Assembly (NCBI GenBank): GCA_007449985.2
Contig: VIIQ02000025.1
Span: 558,001 to 622,000, forward strand
Length of the DNA: 64,000 nt
Origin: Desmodesmus armatus
Taxonomy: Eukaryota; Chlorophyta; Chlorophyceae; Sphaeropleales; Scenedesmaceae
Direction: 5' to 3'
The notes under the pieces were generated by a model that had not been told where the DNA came from, searched no databases, and saw nothing but the letters and a program-made list of their open reading frames with translations. A program made the position numbers and the translations under genes. Positions 21,302 to 34,426 of this stretch are shown here, piece after piece; the stretch's first letter is position 1; every line of letters starts with the position of its first letter.

Positions 21302-24300
21302 TCATATGCAGGTGCAGCTTGTGATCAGGTCAATCAGCCCGTCACAGCCTTCACAGCCGCAAGTGAGCATATCCGCTGCATTACTGAACAGGTCTCCCAT
21401 GTCTGCTGCACCTGCAGCGATGCCCAGCGCAACACCAGCAACGACTGCTGTGCCAACCACTGCAGCGCCACCGAGGACCTCTGCGGTCCGCTTGGCTCTG
21501 CGGGAGTTAGCCAGCTTGACTCGCTGCTCCAGAGAGTGCTGCAGCAAGGAAACACGGCAGTACACACGATCAGACAATACACATGCGGCAGAAAAGTAGG
21601 GTGTGGCAGCACCACTGTGCTCGGCCCCATCAGCTGCAAGCTTTGAAAGCAAGCCCTGTGGCCCAGCGCAGCAGAGCGAGTTGCAACTGCTAGGCAGAGG
21701 CTGCAGGACAGGCACTTGACAATCGGGACACAGCCATCACCACTGGCTGTTCATGTTGCTGCACGAGCCCCGGCTGCCATGCTGCCTATCGGCAATGGGG
21801 TGCAACCACGTGGCAGCTGTTGCACTGCCTGGGGTCCAGCCTGTCAGCTGATACTTTATCGTCCAGGCCTTCGGCTAGTGCTATCGCCCTAGCCATGCCT
21901 GTCTACAGCAAGTGCTAACGCTCCAGCCAATGCAAAAGGCATGGATAGGCATGGGTAGGCTAGTGCGAACAACACCCCCCACCTGATAGAACTGGTCTGC
22001 GTTGCCCTTGACCTCGATTGAGCGCAGCTCAGTGAAGTTCTTTACAGGAATGTTGTGCCGCGTGGACAGCTCCACGATTCTGGCACAGACGTCCTGGTAA
22101 GCGCGAGTCCTCTTCCCCTCATCCGTGGCACCTGCAGCGCAGGCAAGCCGACGCTGTCAGACTGCCAACGTCCAGGCAGTGCACAAGTAGCTATAGAGAG
22201 TCTAGTGCAGCGAGGCCAGATTGCTGGCCTCCATGACACTGGCGTTTGAGGGAGCGTGCTGTCTGCATCACCAGACTCACCCAGCCTCCAAGCTTCAGTG
22301 GTCCAGAACTCCAGCTCTTGGTAGGCAGCAACCTGGTCCACAGAGTCCTGCATGCCAGCACGCCCAGCGGCCTGAACCTGCACTGCCAGCCGCCACTCTG
22401 CACCACAGCACAGCACAAACAAGCCCAGAGCTTCTGTGTGTGAACACACGTAGCAGATGTGTGAGCGTGTGCACAAGATTGCGTCATCCAGGTCCTGATT
22501 GCAAGAGAAGGGGAGCCGTGGAACACTAACAACGTTGCTGTGCATCATGAGAGGCCCCGCCTCTTGCTCGATAGCAGACATGTTCAACCTGCCAGCATGC
22601 AGCAAGCAGCTTGCCCTTGTCGCCAGTCCGGCGTCAGAACCAGGTCCCACACCAACAGTCCCAGCTGCTGAGTGTGGCATAGCCTCCATGCAGCAAAACA
22701 CAGAACTGACGACAGCAACACTAGTTCACCACACCCGCAGCCCCCTCACCTCCGCCGCCCGAGGTCTGCCCCTCCAGGACGGCTTGACCCTGGCGCAGCC
22801 CTCCCCGCGGCACACAGCCAGTCACTACCAGGGGCTGGCCCACACACAGGTCTGGGATTGGGCGTGGGTACTGCCGGCCGGCCGGCAGGCCCTGCAGCTG
22901 TATGTCTGTCAGCACGGGCAGCCCTGCAGCCTGTAGGAGCTCCTCCATGGCTGGCTTGATGCTCGACACATCCACAGCTATCTTGCACATGCCGCGCCCA
23001 GCAGCTGCAGCAGCACAGAAACACAAGTGCAGCCACCGTGTACTTCAGTGTTCACCCACAGAAAGTGAGCATGTCTGCCCTACTGAGGACATGAGTGTAC
23101 GACTGTGTGGCCAGCAGGTGCAAGCAAAAGAGGGCTGATGAAACCCTGGCAGGATGCAGCATTCGCACACACGAGGCCTGCAAATAGCACATTGCGCACC
23201 AGACCGCACGCACAATCCCATATCAGCAGACCAACCCAGCAGACCAACTCAGGGACAACACACCCTCCTGTTTCACCCGGAAGTTTGGACAAATCACACA
23301 CTGCTCAACCTACTCACCTGCCAGGCGCTTCAGGAACAACTGGCTGCATTCGCCCACACCAAAGGTGAAGACACGCGGCTGTTGCTGCGGCTGGCGGGGC
23401 TGCTGCTGCTGCTGGGCCCCTGGCCCTGAAAAGCAAGCAATGGCCAGGCAACAGTACAGCGTGAGTCAAGTTGTGCTTTGCAGCACGTTTGGCACTGCAC
23501 GACCTACTTGAACTGGGAAAGCGCACATCAAAAGTGGATCAAACAGTCACACATCAGCATGCAAGAGACGACCTGTTGAAGTGCCCAGCACACATGAAAC
23601 CTGTACTTGCACGGCAGCAGTAGCGCGCGACGGCGACAACACGACAAGACTAGCACTGGCGCAGTGTGCAGCAGGCAGCTGACTGCACGTGGTGTGCCCA
23701 AGTCTCACCAGCTGTGATGATGGGGATGGGGGCAGCACCAGACCTCCAGCCCTCAACCATATCGCAGATAGCGCGCTCACCATCCACAGCACCTGTAACA
23801 GCAAGCAGTCACACAGGGATGTTGATGCTGACAGCTTAGGTGCCCGGCATGATTGAAAAACTGCGGCACCCAAGCATATAACTCATTCACCTCGTCCTCT
23901 GTCCAGGGAACAGGGTCACACTATAATTGCTGCACTACGAATCAACGCAACTGCCCCTATATGCAACAGCAAGCTGCATCTGCACAGCACGCGCATTCAA
24001 AAGCTGTCAGCACCGCCAACAGACTACAGCGCAATACATGCCCCCACTACTCACCATCGACCATCACGATGATGGCCGGCAGTCTTGTGTTGCTGTGGCC
24101 GCTGGTTGAAGCACCCCCCGATGCTGTCAGCAAAGTCCGCGCCCCCTCCAAGCAGCTGCTGATGTTGCCGCTGCCTGCAGAAACTGCGTTGCAACCCACC
24201 CAGGCCGTGCAGCGTTTCACGTTCTCGCGGCTGGCCTTAACGAGGGAGCCTGCGCAGCACAAACCCACCGTGACAGCCAGGTGGTGAACTCATGCGCATG

Positions 24301-27300
24301 ACGCTAGCAACTGCAGCGCCACACAAGGCCACCTACTGTCGCTATTGCTGTGGATGATGCCCGGTTCAAGGCCCGCCTGAACAACTCATAGGGCGCCAAT
24401 CACACTTTGCTGCAATCATGGGGTCAGCTAGGGTGGAGGGTAGCCTCTGAGCGAGGAAGTGTACTACAACGTCCATAAAAGCTAGTGTTGGTGTGACCAG
24501 TATGCTCTGTCAAGGGTTGCTGGAACCCCAAACCCACCAGGCCCCATCCGCAGGTACTACGAACCCCAGACCCCCCCGGACACACCCTTCCGCAACGATT
24601 TCTGACGCTGACCACAAGGCATCAAAATGGCATGAGCTCAGCGCTGTACTCACTTGACCACCATGCGTTCTGGCTGTTGAAGTCCACCACTGTGAGCCTG
24701 TCATCGTCCTGCAGGTTCATCCTGTCCAGGCACTGCAGCAGCGCCGTCCTAGCACTGTTCATGTAGCGGCGGTCATCTGCAGCAGCAAGCAAACAGCGCA
24801 AACACACATGTTGTTGATCCAGGCTTTGCGCTGAGTGTGCAATTGGCCAGTGTGCACAGCCCTGTGCTGGCGCGTGCAAGGCAGCATGCATATCCAAGAA
24901 ACAGACGCAAAGGCACTGGGAATGGTGCAAGCGCATTCGTGCATGCAGGCACGGGCACGAGCGCTGGGCAATCACCTGTCCTGGCAGACGAGCGGTCCAA
25001 CAGAAACACCACGTCGCGAGGGAAGCGGTCAAAAACCTCCTCGCGTCCTGCGGTTGCAAAACATACACCAGAGGTCATCAAGGTGCACTGACTTGATCGA
25101 GACTGACAACAAAGTCATGTGTGTGTGCGTTCAGCCAAGGCGACAATGCAGCATGTGGTGTAGAAATAGACTTTTCACACACCCAGCAACTACCACTGAC
25201 AGCATCCATACAATGCCCCCTGCCCAAAGAGTTGCAGTGCAAGCTGGCAGCACCAGATGACACAGCCACCTGTGTCCAGAGACCCTGCTTCTGCCGCCCA
25301 GGCATGATCTGCTACTTGGAGGCAGCTACACCTTGCGCCGGGAACCGTTGCAGCCCCAGTGAACATATTCCAGTACATCGACAGCAAAGCAAGCTGCCTC
25401 CCAAAAAATTGCAAGGCTACCTTGACTAACATATCAGGAGGCATCACCGACCATGCAACCCACCTGGTGGCACAATGCTGAGGAGGAATGTATCCATGCC
25501 AGGGTATGTGCACGTTGGGGCGTCTCGCTCGCCAGCTGACAGCAGCTGCATGCTGGCCTGCGTGTCAGCACGGCTGCTGACACTGTAGCTGAGCAGCAGC
25601 TCGCTCGCAGGCCAGGCCTGCAGCAGACACAGCAGGTGGTGCGATGGGTACATCACGCTATGTTGCTAAGCATGTGTGCAACACCAACAACCAAGGTTTG
25701 GCAAACATGTACTGCTGACCCATAAGTGTGATGAGGCCTGGGAGTGATGATTGTCAGTCACTTGTTGGGCCTGACTGACGCCTGTGACTGCTGGATTGAC
25801 AAGTGTCGTTCCAGGATCAATACAGTCGGCAACCGACCAAAAGAGCCTTGGGCCAAATGTGCTGTTGACATGCTGACAAAGCTAACAATGCCTCGAGCTA
25901 ACAAAAAGTGCAGTCTGCCTACCTGTGCCTTGCAGATCTCATACTTCCTGCAACCGTCCTCGTGCGTTATGACAAAGTCCTGCTCGCTGTGGTAGTTGCA
26001 GGACACAGCTGCAGGCTGCTCCGGCAGGCCTTCAGCAGAGACCGTGCCTGCAGCAGATGTCACAGAGTGAGCAGCAGGCCAACACGGGACATGCCACTGA
26101 GCGCTGAGAGAGTCTGACAGCAACGCACAGGATCACCAAGCAGGTTGTGCAGCAAGCACTGCAGCAGCTACATCCCAACAGCCGCTGACGCACAGCCACT
26201 TCAAAGGCAAACGTCACCTAGCCCTTCTTGCACGGCCAAGATGCTCGCTATACAAAGCAGGTCAACTAAGCACACCACGTCGGCAGGTACATGCTGCAAC
26301 TCAATTCAAACAACTTCAGGTCAAGCAGCTGTTGCAAATGATGCTGCACGCTAACACAGAGGTACCCGTTCCCCTTTCCAGCCTTCCATTGGTGTTTTGG
26401 AATCATTCACAACACAGAGTCTTACACATTGCGCTGTTGTGCGTTGCGGCTAACAGGTGCCCTGCCACCCTTGGTGTGGCGCGCCACACACTCACCTGTA
26501 TTGACAGTGAACACACAGTTCAGCACGTCCCGCACGTCAAGGCCCTGCTTCAAGCACTCGCCCTGCAGGCCACAACACCACCAAGTGTCAGCACATGACA
26601 GCAGACAAGTATGTGTGAGCTTCACCCACATGATCAGTACCACCATGCTTGATCACCCATACTTTGGCGGGGTATGAACATGCATGCCCGCTCTGCATGG
26701 AGTGCGTGCTCTGTGCAATCCCTGCGCAGCAGCCTTGCTCTGTGCTGTCAGCCACGCTCAACATAGGTGCTTGAACCAATGCAACATGACCACAAAACAG
26801 ACCATAGCAAGCGGAAAGCATAAAGTATGCGCACCGGTATGTGCGTCGGCAGCTGCAGCACATAGTTGTTGGACTGTGCATCGTAGTGCAGCGGCTGCAT
26901 GTACTCCACTACCACCTTGACACTGTCACCAGGCGTGAGGGCTGCACAGCAACACACAGCATAGAGTGCAGCATGGGCAGGAAGGGCTCCAGTGTCAAGC
27001 CTAGTCATGGGTGCGCTTCAATGTAGCATGCAGCTGTTGCTGTGCTGTGGTATGCAAGAGCAGGCAGTGCAGGGTTTGCAGCAGTTGGCTGCAGTCCCAG
27101 CTGCGTCCTGCCCTGTCCTGCCGGCAGAGCACATACCACTGACCGGACACATCACACTGCGATGTACCGTAGGATTCAGCTTCTGCAGCAGCTTTCCCGT
27201 TTACGAAGGCAACCAACAGCCCCTGCCCTGCTGCTTCTACTATTGTAGGCTCGTATGCCTGGTGCTGCCTGCATGTCCTAGGCAGCGGCTGCATGCGACT

Positions 27301-29602
27301 CACCTGCCAGTGTGTGCCCCAGCAGGACCAAGTCAAAGGCTGCCTGCTCCGCATGCCGCTGCGCATCGTCAGCAAAGCCGCCAGACGCTGCACGCAAGAA
27401 GCAAAATGGGTTGAGGCTCGGCATCTGCTCTTGGGGGTGACGATGCAAATGTTGTGCCAGGGCCTGGGCTGGGTCAGGAGTGTGATAAGCCGAGCCATGT
27501 GTGCAATGTGCTGCAGCCTTGTGCCTGTCCAATGTGCACACTTACAGCCTGGCTGCGAGGCCACCACTTGTGTCACATATGCATGCCCTGGCTTCTCGGA
27601 CTGCAGGGTTTGAATGGCAACAGCACAACAGGCAGGGGAGGCAGCAGCAGCAGCCAGCACAGCTGTCAGCACACAAGGGCACAGCCGCTTGCGTGCTGGG
27701 TCCCCCAAAGCATGTGAGGGTGAACGCATCCGCATTTCCTTTGAGGCAAACACACAACATAGTGCTCCTATCCATCGCACATGAATGTGGACGCCAACAC
27801 TCCGCATGTAATCGTTGCTCAGCCTGCAGGTGGCGGTCTGTGCTGGAGCCTGCGCTGTTTTTCACCCGGCCCACCGTGCCTTCTTGTCCCAAGGGGGGTC
27901 ACCCCCCAACCGGCTGTCCACACACGACTCAGCCATGGAAACCCACCTTGTCTGTGTAGATCTTGGTCACTGTCACGTCAGGGGTCTTGGGCATGAAGAA
28001 GGCGGCATCATGCTTGTTCTGCTTCTTGCCGCGCCTCTGGGGCGCACCCTGCCACACCGGCACAGCAACAAGTTCTATCGAGACTGTCCTTCATTTCATG
28101 TCACTGCTGCACCACAACTTGACTGGGGACCAAAGTATACCTTGATCCCAAAGAGCTGGGATCAATTCCTGGCTGGAACCATTCGTGAAAGCTTTCCCCT
28201 GTTGCCTGCTACCGACCTTGCCAGACGTGCACGTGGCAGCTTTGATGTCACGCTGACAGGGCAATTCTGAGTCAATCGGATGCTGTGTTTTGAAAGCATG
28301 CCTGGAGACACAGGACCCGGCCCAAACTTTGAACAAAGGGGCACTTGCTTGACGACAACGTAGCAGAGCAGAGCCCATGAAAGTCACACACTATGGCAAT
28401 GAGAAGAGTCCCAAATTGTGTACTTGCCGGCAGTACGCTCAAGGGTTTTCAGTAGCTATGTTTCTGGCAAGCATGACTGGCTTCTCCACCCACTCAGCAA
28501 CCCACCCGCCCACCTGTGCAGGGTAGGTGAACAGCAGGTCCATACGCACAAAGGCAATGTTGATCTGGCACTGCACAGAGCAGTTCATACTGTCCACGTG
28601 CAGCGGCACCCAAACATCCTGGCCATAGACGGGGCCTGTTGACGGGGTTGTCACCAGCACCATGGGGCAAGTGACCTTCACACCATGCACTTCCTTGCGA
28701 TCAAGCACCACAGGCCGCAGGGTGCTGACAGAGTCGCCGGCTGCAGCTGCTGCTGTGAACGCCGACGGGCTCGCCAGACCCCCACCAGCACCTGCGGCCA
28801 CACTGGGAGCAGCAGGGACTCGCTGCCATGGCTGTGCTGCTGCGGAGCGTGTGCTGGCTGCTGCCATGTGCTGAGGCCCCTGCAGGACTGGGGCCTGGGT
28901 GCGGCCATGCATGGCAGTGCTGTTGCTGTGCTGAGACAGTTGAATGGGCCCCAGCACAGCGCCCGGCTGTTGGTGCCAGCGTGGCTGCATGGGCGGCTGG
29001 CCCCACTGCACTTGCTGCTGCTGCTGCAACGACGGGTATTGCTGCTGCTGCATGGTGTACGGCACGTGCTGCGCGAACTGCTGCTGCTGCATGCCCGGTG
29101 CGGCATGTGACGGGCTTGCCGGAGTGCAGCCAGCAACAGTTGCTGCCCAGCCGGCAGCATGGCCTGCTGACAGCCCCCCAGGCCCGTTGCTGCTGCTGCT
29201 GCTGGGAGGTGACATGATCTGCCAACCTTCGCCCTGTAGCTGATAGTTCTGGCACTGCGGGTACCCCCCACCAGCTGCCTGCTGCTGCAGCTGCTGTCTG
29301 GGAGGCAGAGCTGTTGGACTGCTGGCACTCTCCATGGCTGTGTCTCTGGCCTGCAGGGGTTGTGGTCTACCTGCCTTGCTTGGGGGCCAGGCCTGGCTCG
29401 TGCCGCTGCCCGCACTGTTCACTGCTGCTTTTGAGCCAGGGTGCTGGATACCCACAGTGCCTGCTGCGTCCTGGTCACGGCCGCTGCTGCCTGCAGCGTA
29501 TGTGAGGTGGGCATCCCGCAAGCCGTACCCGCTGCTGTTGCTGCCACTGCCCGCAATTGGGAGGCTGTTCTGGGCCATGCCGTTGTGGCCGTTGTGTGCC
29601 AT
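21302..29602 (-). CDS. VIT and von Willebrand factor A domain protein, copy 1 (degenerate MIDAS)
   Basis: Multi-exon gene. Exon 1 (29602-28514, ATG at 29602) encodes about 290 residues of Gln/Ser/Gly/Ala-rich sequence and then the start of a VIT domain (CPMVLVTTP, SVQCQINIAFVRMDLLF). Further VIT exons include 28018-27947 (AAFFMPKTPDVTVTKIYTDK) and 26941-26835 (GDSVKVVVEYMQPLHYDAQ, VLQLPTHIP). The VWA domain starts in exon 25047-24976 (FPRDVVFLLDRSSARTG) and continues near 24770 (DRLTVVDFN), 24270-24060 and 23800-23710. Near 23400-23310 comes RVFTFGVGECSQLFLKRLAG, at 23010-22750 a conserved block with PIPDLCVGQPLVVTG, at 22080-21980 NIPVKNFTEL. The last exon gives a hydrophobic stretch (VVGTAVVAGVALGIAAGAAD) and a Cys-rich end CTCI before TGA at 21302. 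VIT-VWA proteins of the inter-alpha-trypsin-inhibitor type mediate protein binding. The metal site is D-R-S-S-A instead of DxSxS. Middle exons are incompletely resolved. It is a head-to-tail paralogue of the gene at 33273-41293. Confidence 0.82.
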
Positions 29603-32600
29603 GCGCCCTCAGCGTCAGCCTGCAGTACATAGGTGTACAGGCCGTGCCCAATGCCATTTTGAGCCGCACAAGGCGCAGTCATGTGTCTTGGTGTGTCGTA
29701 GGTCTACAGCCAATATGTTTCCTCTGGCCCTTGAGCAGCTTCAGGGTTCAAGCAGTGACTGCTCCTTGCTGTTCATGCAAACTGCAGCTCTGGCAAGCAT
29801 CACACAGCATGGAACACCTGGTGGTACCCCGTCTCACCTGTGCTCAGCTTGTTGGTTAGCCCAGCAGTACCTCTGCAGCAAACAAGTGCCTCGATTGTGC
29901 TTGAAGTGTGCAGGGGATGAGGGGGTCACGAGAAGGCAGCTGCCTGCATCAGGTGCAGTTGAAGCTTACTTAGATCAAACGGCACAGTCAGAGAATCGAG
30001 GCACTGATCGTCCTCAGCAGAGCTAGAGACAATCCCAAGATCGATTCGCATCCAGACGCCCTGTTAAGGGCCCAGGGAGGGGTTAGACGGCCTGCAGCTG
30101 CAGAAGGCAGGGAGCAACAGCAGTAGGTCCCTCGCTGTCTGCCCCCACCTGCCAGCGCTTGACGGGACACATGAGTTGATGAAACTGCAAAATGGAGCCA
30201 GATGCGCTGCTGTGATGCGGTCTTTCGCCCTTGAAAGCGTCTCGGTGTACGTCTCACTGTGGCCAGCTGGACTTGCGTATCCGCCGGAGAGACCAACTTT
30301 GGAAGTCGTAGACAAATTTTAGGCGGGATGTGTGGCGGGTCGCTGACGAGTCAGTACTGACGATCGACTGACCCTCCACCCACAATCATCCCCACCTCCC
30401 TCAGTGACTTGGGTAGTAGCCGATTCCTAGACTGAGGGGTGGGAGAGATGCCTCAGAGCTATGTACTTATAAATCATATGCCCTCTGTGCACCCACACCC
30501 AACCAGACTGAGTCCCCCCCCCCCCCAGCCCGGGGCCCCCGGGGGCCACGCCACAGATGCCGATAGGCTCAAACGCATTGTACACAGACGTAGCACCTGC
30601 TTTCATGTAAAACACGTGTTGTTACAGTGCAACAATAATAAGACAGTAGAGAGTTCAGATAATTGAGCTTTCTGCCACGCCTGCCAGCTCAGCATGCGCC
30701 GCAGTCAGCACTGCTCACGAGTGGACGCGCCAAGAGGGGCCACCTCTGTACCCCCCTGTTGGCCTCTGCACAAAGGAATGGTGATTGGTGCAAGGGGCCC
30801 AGAGGCCAAGGGGCCCAACACAAAGCATCAAAGGAATGCTACCACACGCAGTTGGTCACACACGCATGCACTCACACACGCAACATTGTCCATGCCATGA
30901 CAGGAGGGAGACACGGGTCCCGCAGCGTGTCCTGTACTGACGTATGGTGCTCTCACACTTCCAGACTGCCATACGAAGCATCATCATTACGAGGTCTGCA
31001 ATATCTGTGTACAAGCAGCAAGTATACCCAAGGCGGCGATTGGCTGGGACACCACCACTACCATACACCAGGCCAGACAACGGATCCAGGGACCAGTTGA
31101 CACCCACCCTGGTATTTAGTGGCCACAAGCGGCAGCAATCACAACACCTGTCAAACACCATCAATGCTGTTGGTCTGGCAAAAGCCTTGAAATGGGCACT
31201 ACACCCCCTTGGCCCTGCTGCCGTTTGCTTGCAGCAGTCATGCAAGGCACTTGCACAGCCAGCATGATGGCTGCAGCTGGGCACCCACAACCATTAGAGC
31301 TGCCCAGGACACCCTTACCACTCGGCACCAGTGTTGCTTTGCACAGCACGTAGCAACACAGACCCCTGCAGCCCCACCAAGAAATGCAGCAACAAAAGAC
31401 TGTGTGAACCTGCCAACCTTTGGCCCACCCAGTCAGTATGCAGCACCAACCAACCTGTGACATTCAACCACCCGCAGACTGCCGATAGCACAACCCCGTG
31501 TCAACAGGGCCAGACACCCAGCATCCAGCCCACACTGCTGAGGAATGTGACCTTCAGAGCACCCACAGCACCACGCATGAGAGGGCAGACAAGGAAGCAG
31601 CCACACCACTGCAAAGCTCCCTCGAGCAGGACAGGAGGCTGAGCAGACGGCACACCATTGCAAGGGTTTGCATTGTGTAACATCAGCCCCCACCACTACC
31701 ACCCTCAGAAAGTGCGAGAGGCCTCCATAAAGCACAATTGCTGCCAAGTTGTAGGCACGGGCTGCAGGACCTGCATGCTGCACTGTGGGCTGGTGCACGA
31801 AGCAGTCCGACAGCAACCCAATCGACCCAGACCAGTTGAAAACCAGACGCACTCAATGACACATGCTCACTGCTGGACAGGGGGACGTGCAGTCCAACAC
31901 AACATATTGAGGCCATCCCAGCACCACAACATGCACGCAGCCCAGCACAGGGTCTTCACGAAAGCTGCTACATGCTGCTGCTGCTGGTGTTGGCAGCAGC
32001 TCCAGCTGCAGGAACACAACACAACCAGGCACAATCCCCACTGGAAACTCTGCAGGTGCTGCTGTTGATGTGAGCAAGGCTGGGACCAGCGCGAGGGTTA
32101 CCAAACGCTGTGCCAGCAGCGGGACGGGAAGCTGTCATCCATGCACATCACATGTCAGTGAGTGCCTGCTCATGTGGCCATCCTGCTCTGCTCAAACCCC
32201 ATTGAACGACCAAAAATTCACACCCCCTTGAAACCCAGTAAGCAACACAACCTGTGCGTGCAACTCAACCCACTTCAGGCTCCAGCTGACCTCACGAGAA
32301 ACGTATGCGCTCACAAAACCCACACTGAGGATGCACCCATGACACAGCCGATGCGCCTTAGTCCCAGCACCGCATAGGCAGACTGGCCCGGGACCTCCAA
32401 CTCAAAAGCAGGACCTGTCCCCTCATGCTGAGGAAACAGCAGTGGCCTGTGGACCAAAGCACACAGACCAAACCTGCCGGAAGAAGCTCACAACAGGCAC
32501 CTTGAACAGCTCAGAGGTGCTTCCGCCTAGACAGTTGAAGTGTCCCTGCTGCCGGTGGTGCTGGTTCGCCGCTGTCAAGCTGCTGCGTACGCTGCTGTTG

Positions 32601-33272
32601 CCACACCGGCCAGGGCACATGACTTCAAAACTACGCGACATGCAAGGGTCGCAACCGCACAGCGGCACAGGAGCAACCCACAACTTCCTACATACATGTG
32701 ACCAAACAGACATGTGGCTGTTGTGCTGCCGGTCTGCAGCCCCCAGGAGTGGTTTTGACAGTCATGCATGCGCAGACTTGCTGCTCAAACCCAGATGTGC
32801 CTTGTTTGGCATTTGCCGCAGTCCCTCACACTCATATTCTGCCAGATCTCAGGGCAGCTGGCCCCATCCACAGCCAAGCAGGTCGCTCAACGGTATGTTC
32901 TGGCACCCCCGGGTCAATAGCCGCAGCTGCATCCCATCAAGGCAGAATCGCTCCTCATCTCAACCCCTGCCCATGACTGCAGAAGCTGCTCCCTGCAGCA
33001 GCAACATCCTCCCACCAAGGGTGCTGCCCAACACCAGAGGGGCTTGTCACCCCTGCCTGTCACCCAGACACCCGCGATGGTGGGTGCCGACTGCTGTAAC
33101 CAAGCGACGGCGGCACCTCTGCCACCAAACCCCTCAGCACACAAATGACACACGCATGCACCCCCTCTGCTGACACGCTGCATTGAAGGATGCTAGTGCT
33201 GCCGCCACAAGGAGGCAGGGTCGCTCCTGCTGTACCACAGCACACGACCCTGCCGTTGCACCAGGCCCCCTC
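29603..33272. other. Region between the two VIT/VWA paralogues, probably 3' UTR of copy 2 plus the copy 1 promoter
   Basis: About 30660-33272 is C/A-rich on the plus strand, consistent with a long 3' untranslated region of the minus-strand copy 2. A minus-strand TGTAA lies at about 30622, where this composition ends. The part from 29603 to about 30500 should contain the promoter of copy 1. A plus-strand open frame at 32442-33173 (243 codons) has no recognisable domain and is probably spurious. Confidence 0.4.
30514..30526. repeat. Homopolymer C13 next to a C/G palindrome
   Basis: A run of 13 C is followed at once by a CCCGGGGCCCCCGGGGGCC block. On the minus strand it reads as G13. Such tracts are prone to length variation and sequencing error. 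Confidence 0.85.
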
Positions 33273-34385
33273 TCAGCAAGTGACGCACGCCCCACAGATC
33301 TCCCCGCAATCCCCACAGCACTCCCCGCAGCCGCCGCAGCAGTCGCCCATGTCACCCAGGCCCGAAAACAGCTCCCCCATGTCTGCCCCGCTCATGATGT
33401 CCCCAATGGGCATGTTGCCAGCTGTCATGGCCAGGCTTCCAAAGGCCAGCGCTGCTGCCACACCACCCACGGCCAGGATGCCGGCCGCTCCACCGATGGC
33501 ATACTTGACAATGTTCTTGCGGCGCTGATCCGGCGACAGCGACTGCAGCAGACGGCAAGCACAGCAGAATGGCAGCACGTGAGGACCTCACCCAAGGCTT
33601 GGTAGCGGTGCAAAAACAGCCTCAGCACAGACAACGCTGAAATGCAGCGGGGAAGTGAGAGCACGGGGCCAGTGAACGATATTCAGCATTCAAACGAGCG
33701 GCAGGTTCTGTATGCATGCACCACACTGTGGCTCCCTGCATGCACATCTACTGGATTAGTAATGCCCACCTGCATCTGCTGCATGCGCTGTGGCGTGGTC
33801 TCAAAGCCGACAGTGACTGTGAAGTTGGCGACAGGGATGTTGCGCCTCAGCGACAGGGACAGGATCTGCTCCACCATGGCTGGAGGGTTGTCTGCGGCAG
33901 CAACCAGCCAACAAGCAGCAGGGTTCAGCGATGGCAGCAACCAAGCCATGCACCTCATTACAATGTCCACTACGCTCAGCACACACATACTGAGTAGGGC
34001 GCTGTAGTGCGTGAGTAGCACGCAACATGCCTGTACAAGTTACACAAGACGCTGCTGCTGCCGAGCATCCCTGGCCCCCACCACCACCAATACACACAGG
34101 GTGCCTCAGAGTGCACTCTGTCTGATGTAACAACCATACACTGTTTTGGTAATGTATCGTACTGTACTTTACTGTACTCCATTGAGCTGCACTCTACTAC
34201 CGCACTGTAGAGTCATGTGTCAGGTCACTCACTCTGCAGCCATGCGTCTGCCACCAGTTGATCCAGCTGGCTCTTGGCGAAGATGCTGTCCAGGGGCAGC
34301 TGGCCACCAGACAGCTGGGGAGGCATGGTGCGCACCTCATGACGGTACACTGCAGCGGTATAAACAAACACACAGAAACCACCAC

Positions 34386-34426
<41 letters not shown>

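Noticed and set aside
28678..29415. Long minus-strand frame of 245 codons inside VIT/VWA copy 1
   Set aside because: It overlaps exon 1 in another frame; exon 1 continues in phase into the VIT domain, this frame does not.
30340..30365. GTCAGTACTGAC palindrome as an operator
   Set aside because: A single short palindrome in a eukaryotic spacer, without a second copy or positioned promoter, is expected by chance.
32442..33173. Plus-strand open frame of 243 codons
   Set aside because: No recognisable domain or splice context. It lies in C/A-rich sequence that fits the antisense of a 3' UTR of VIT/VWA copy 2, where stops are rare on this strand by composition.
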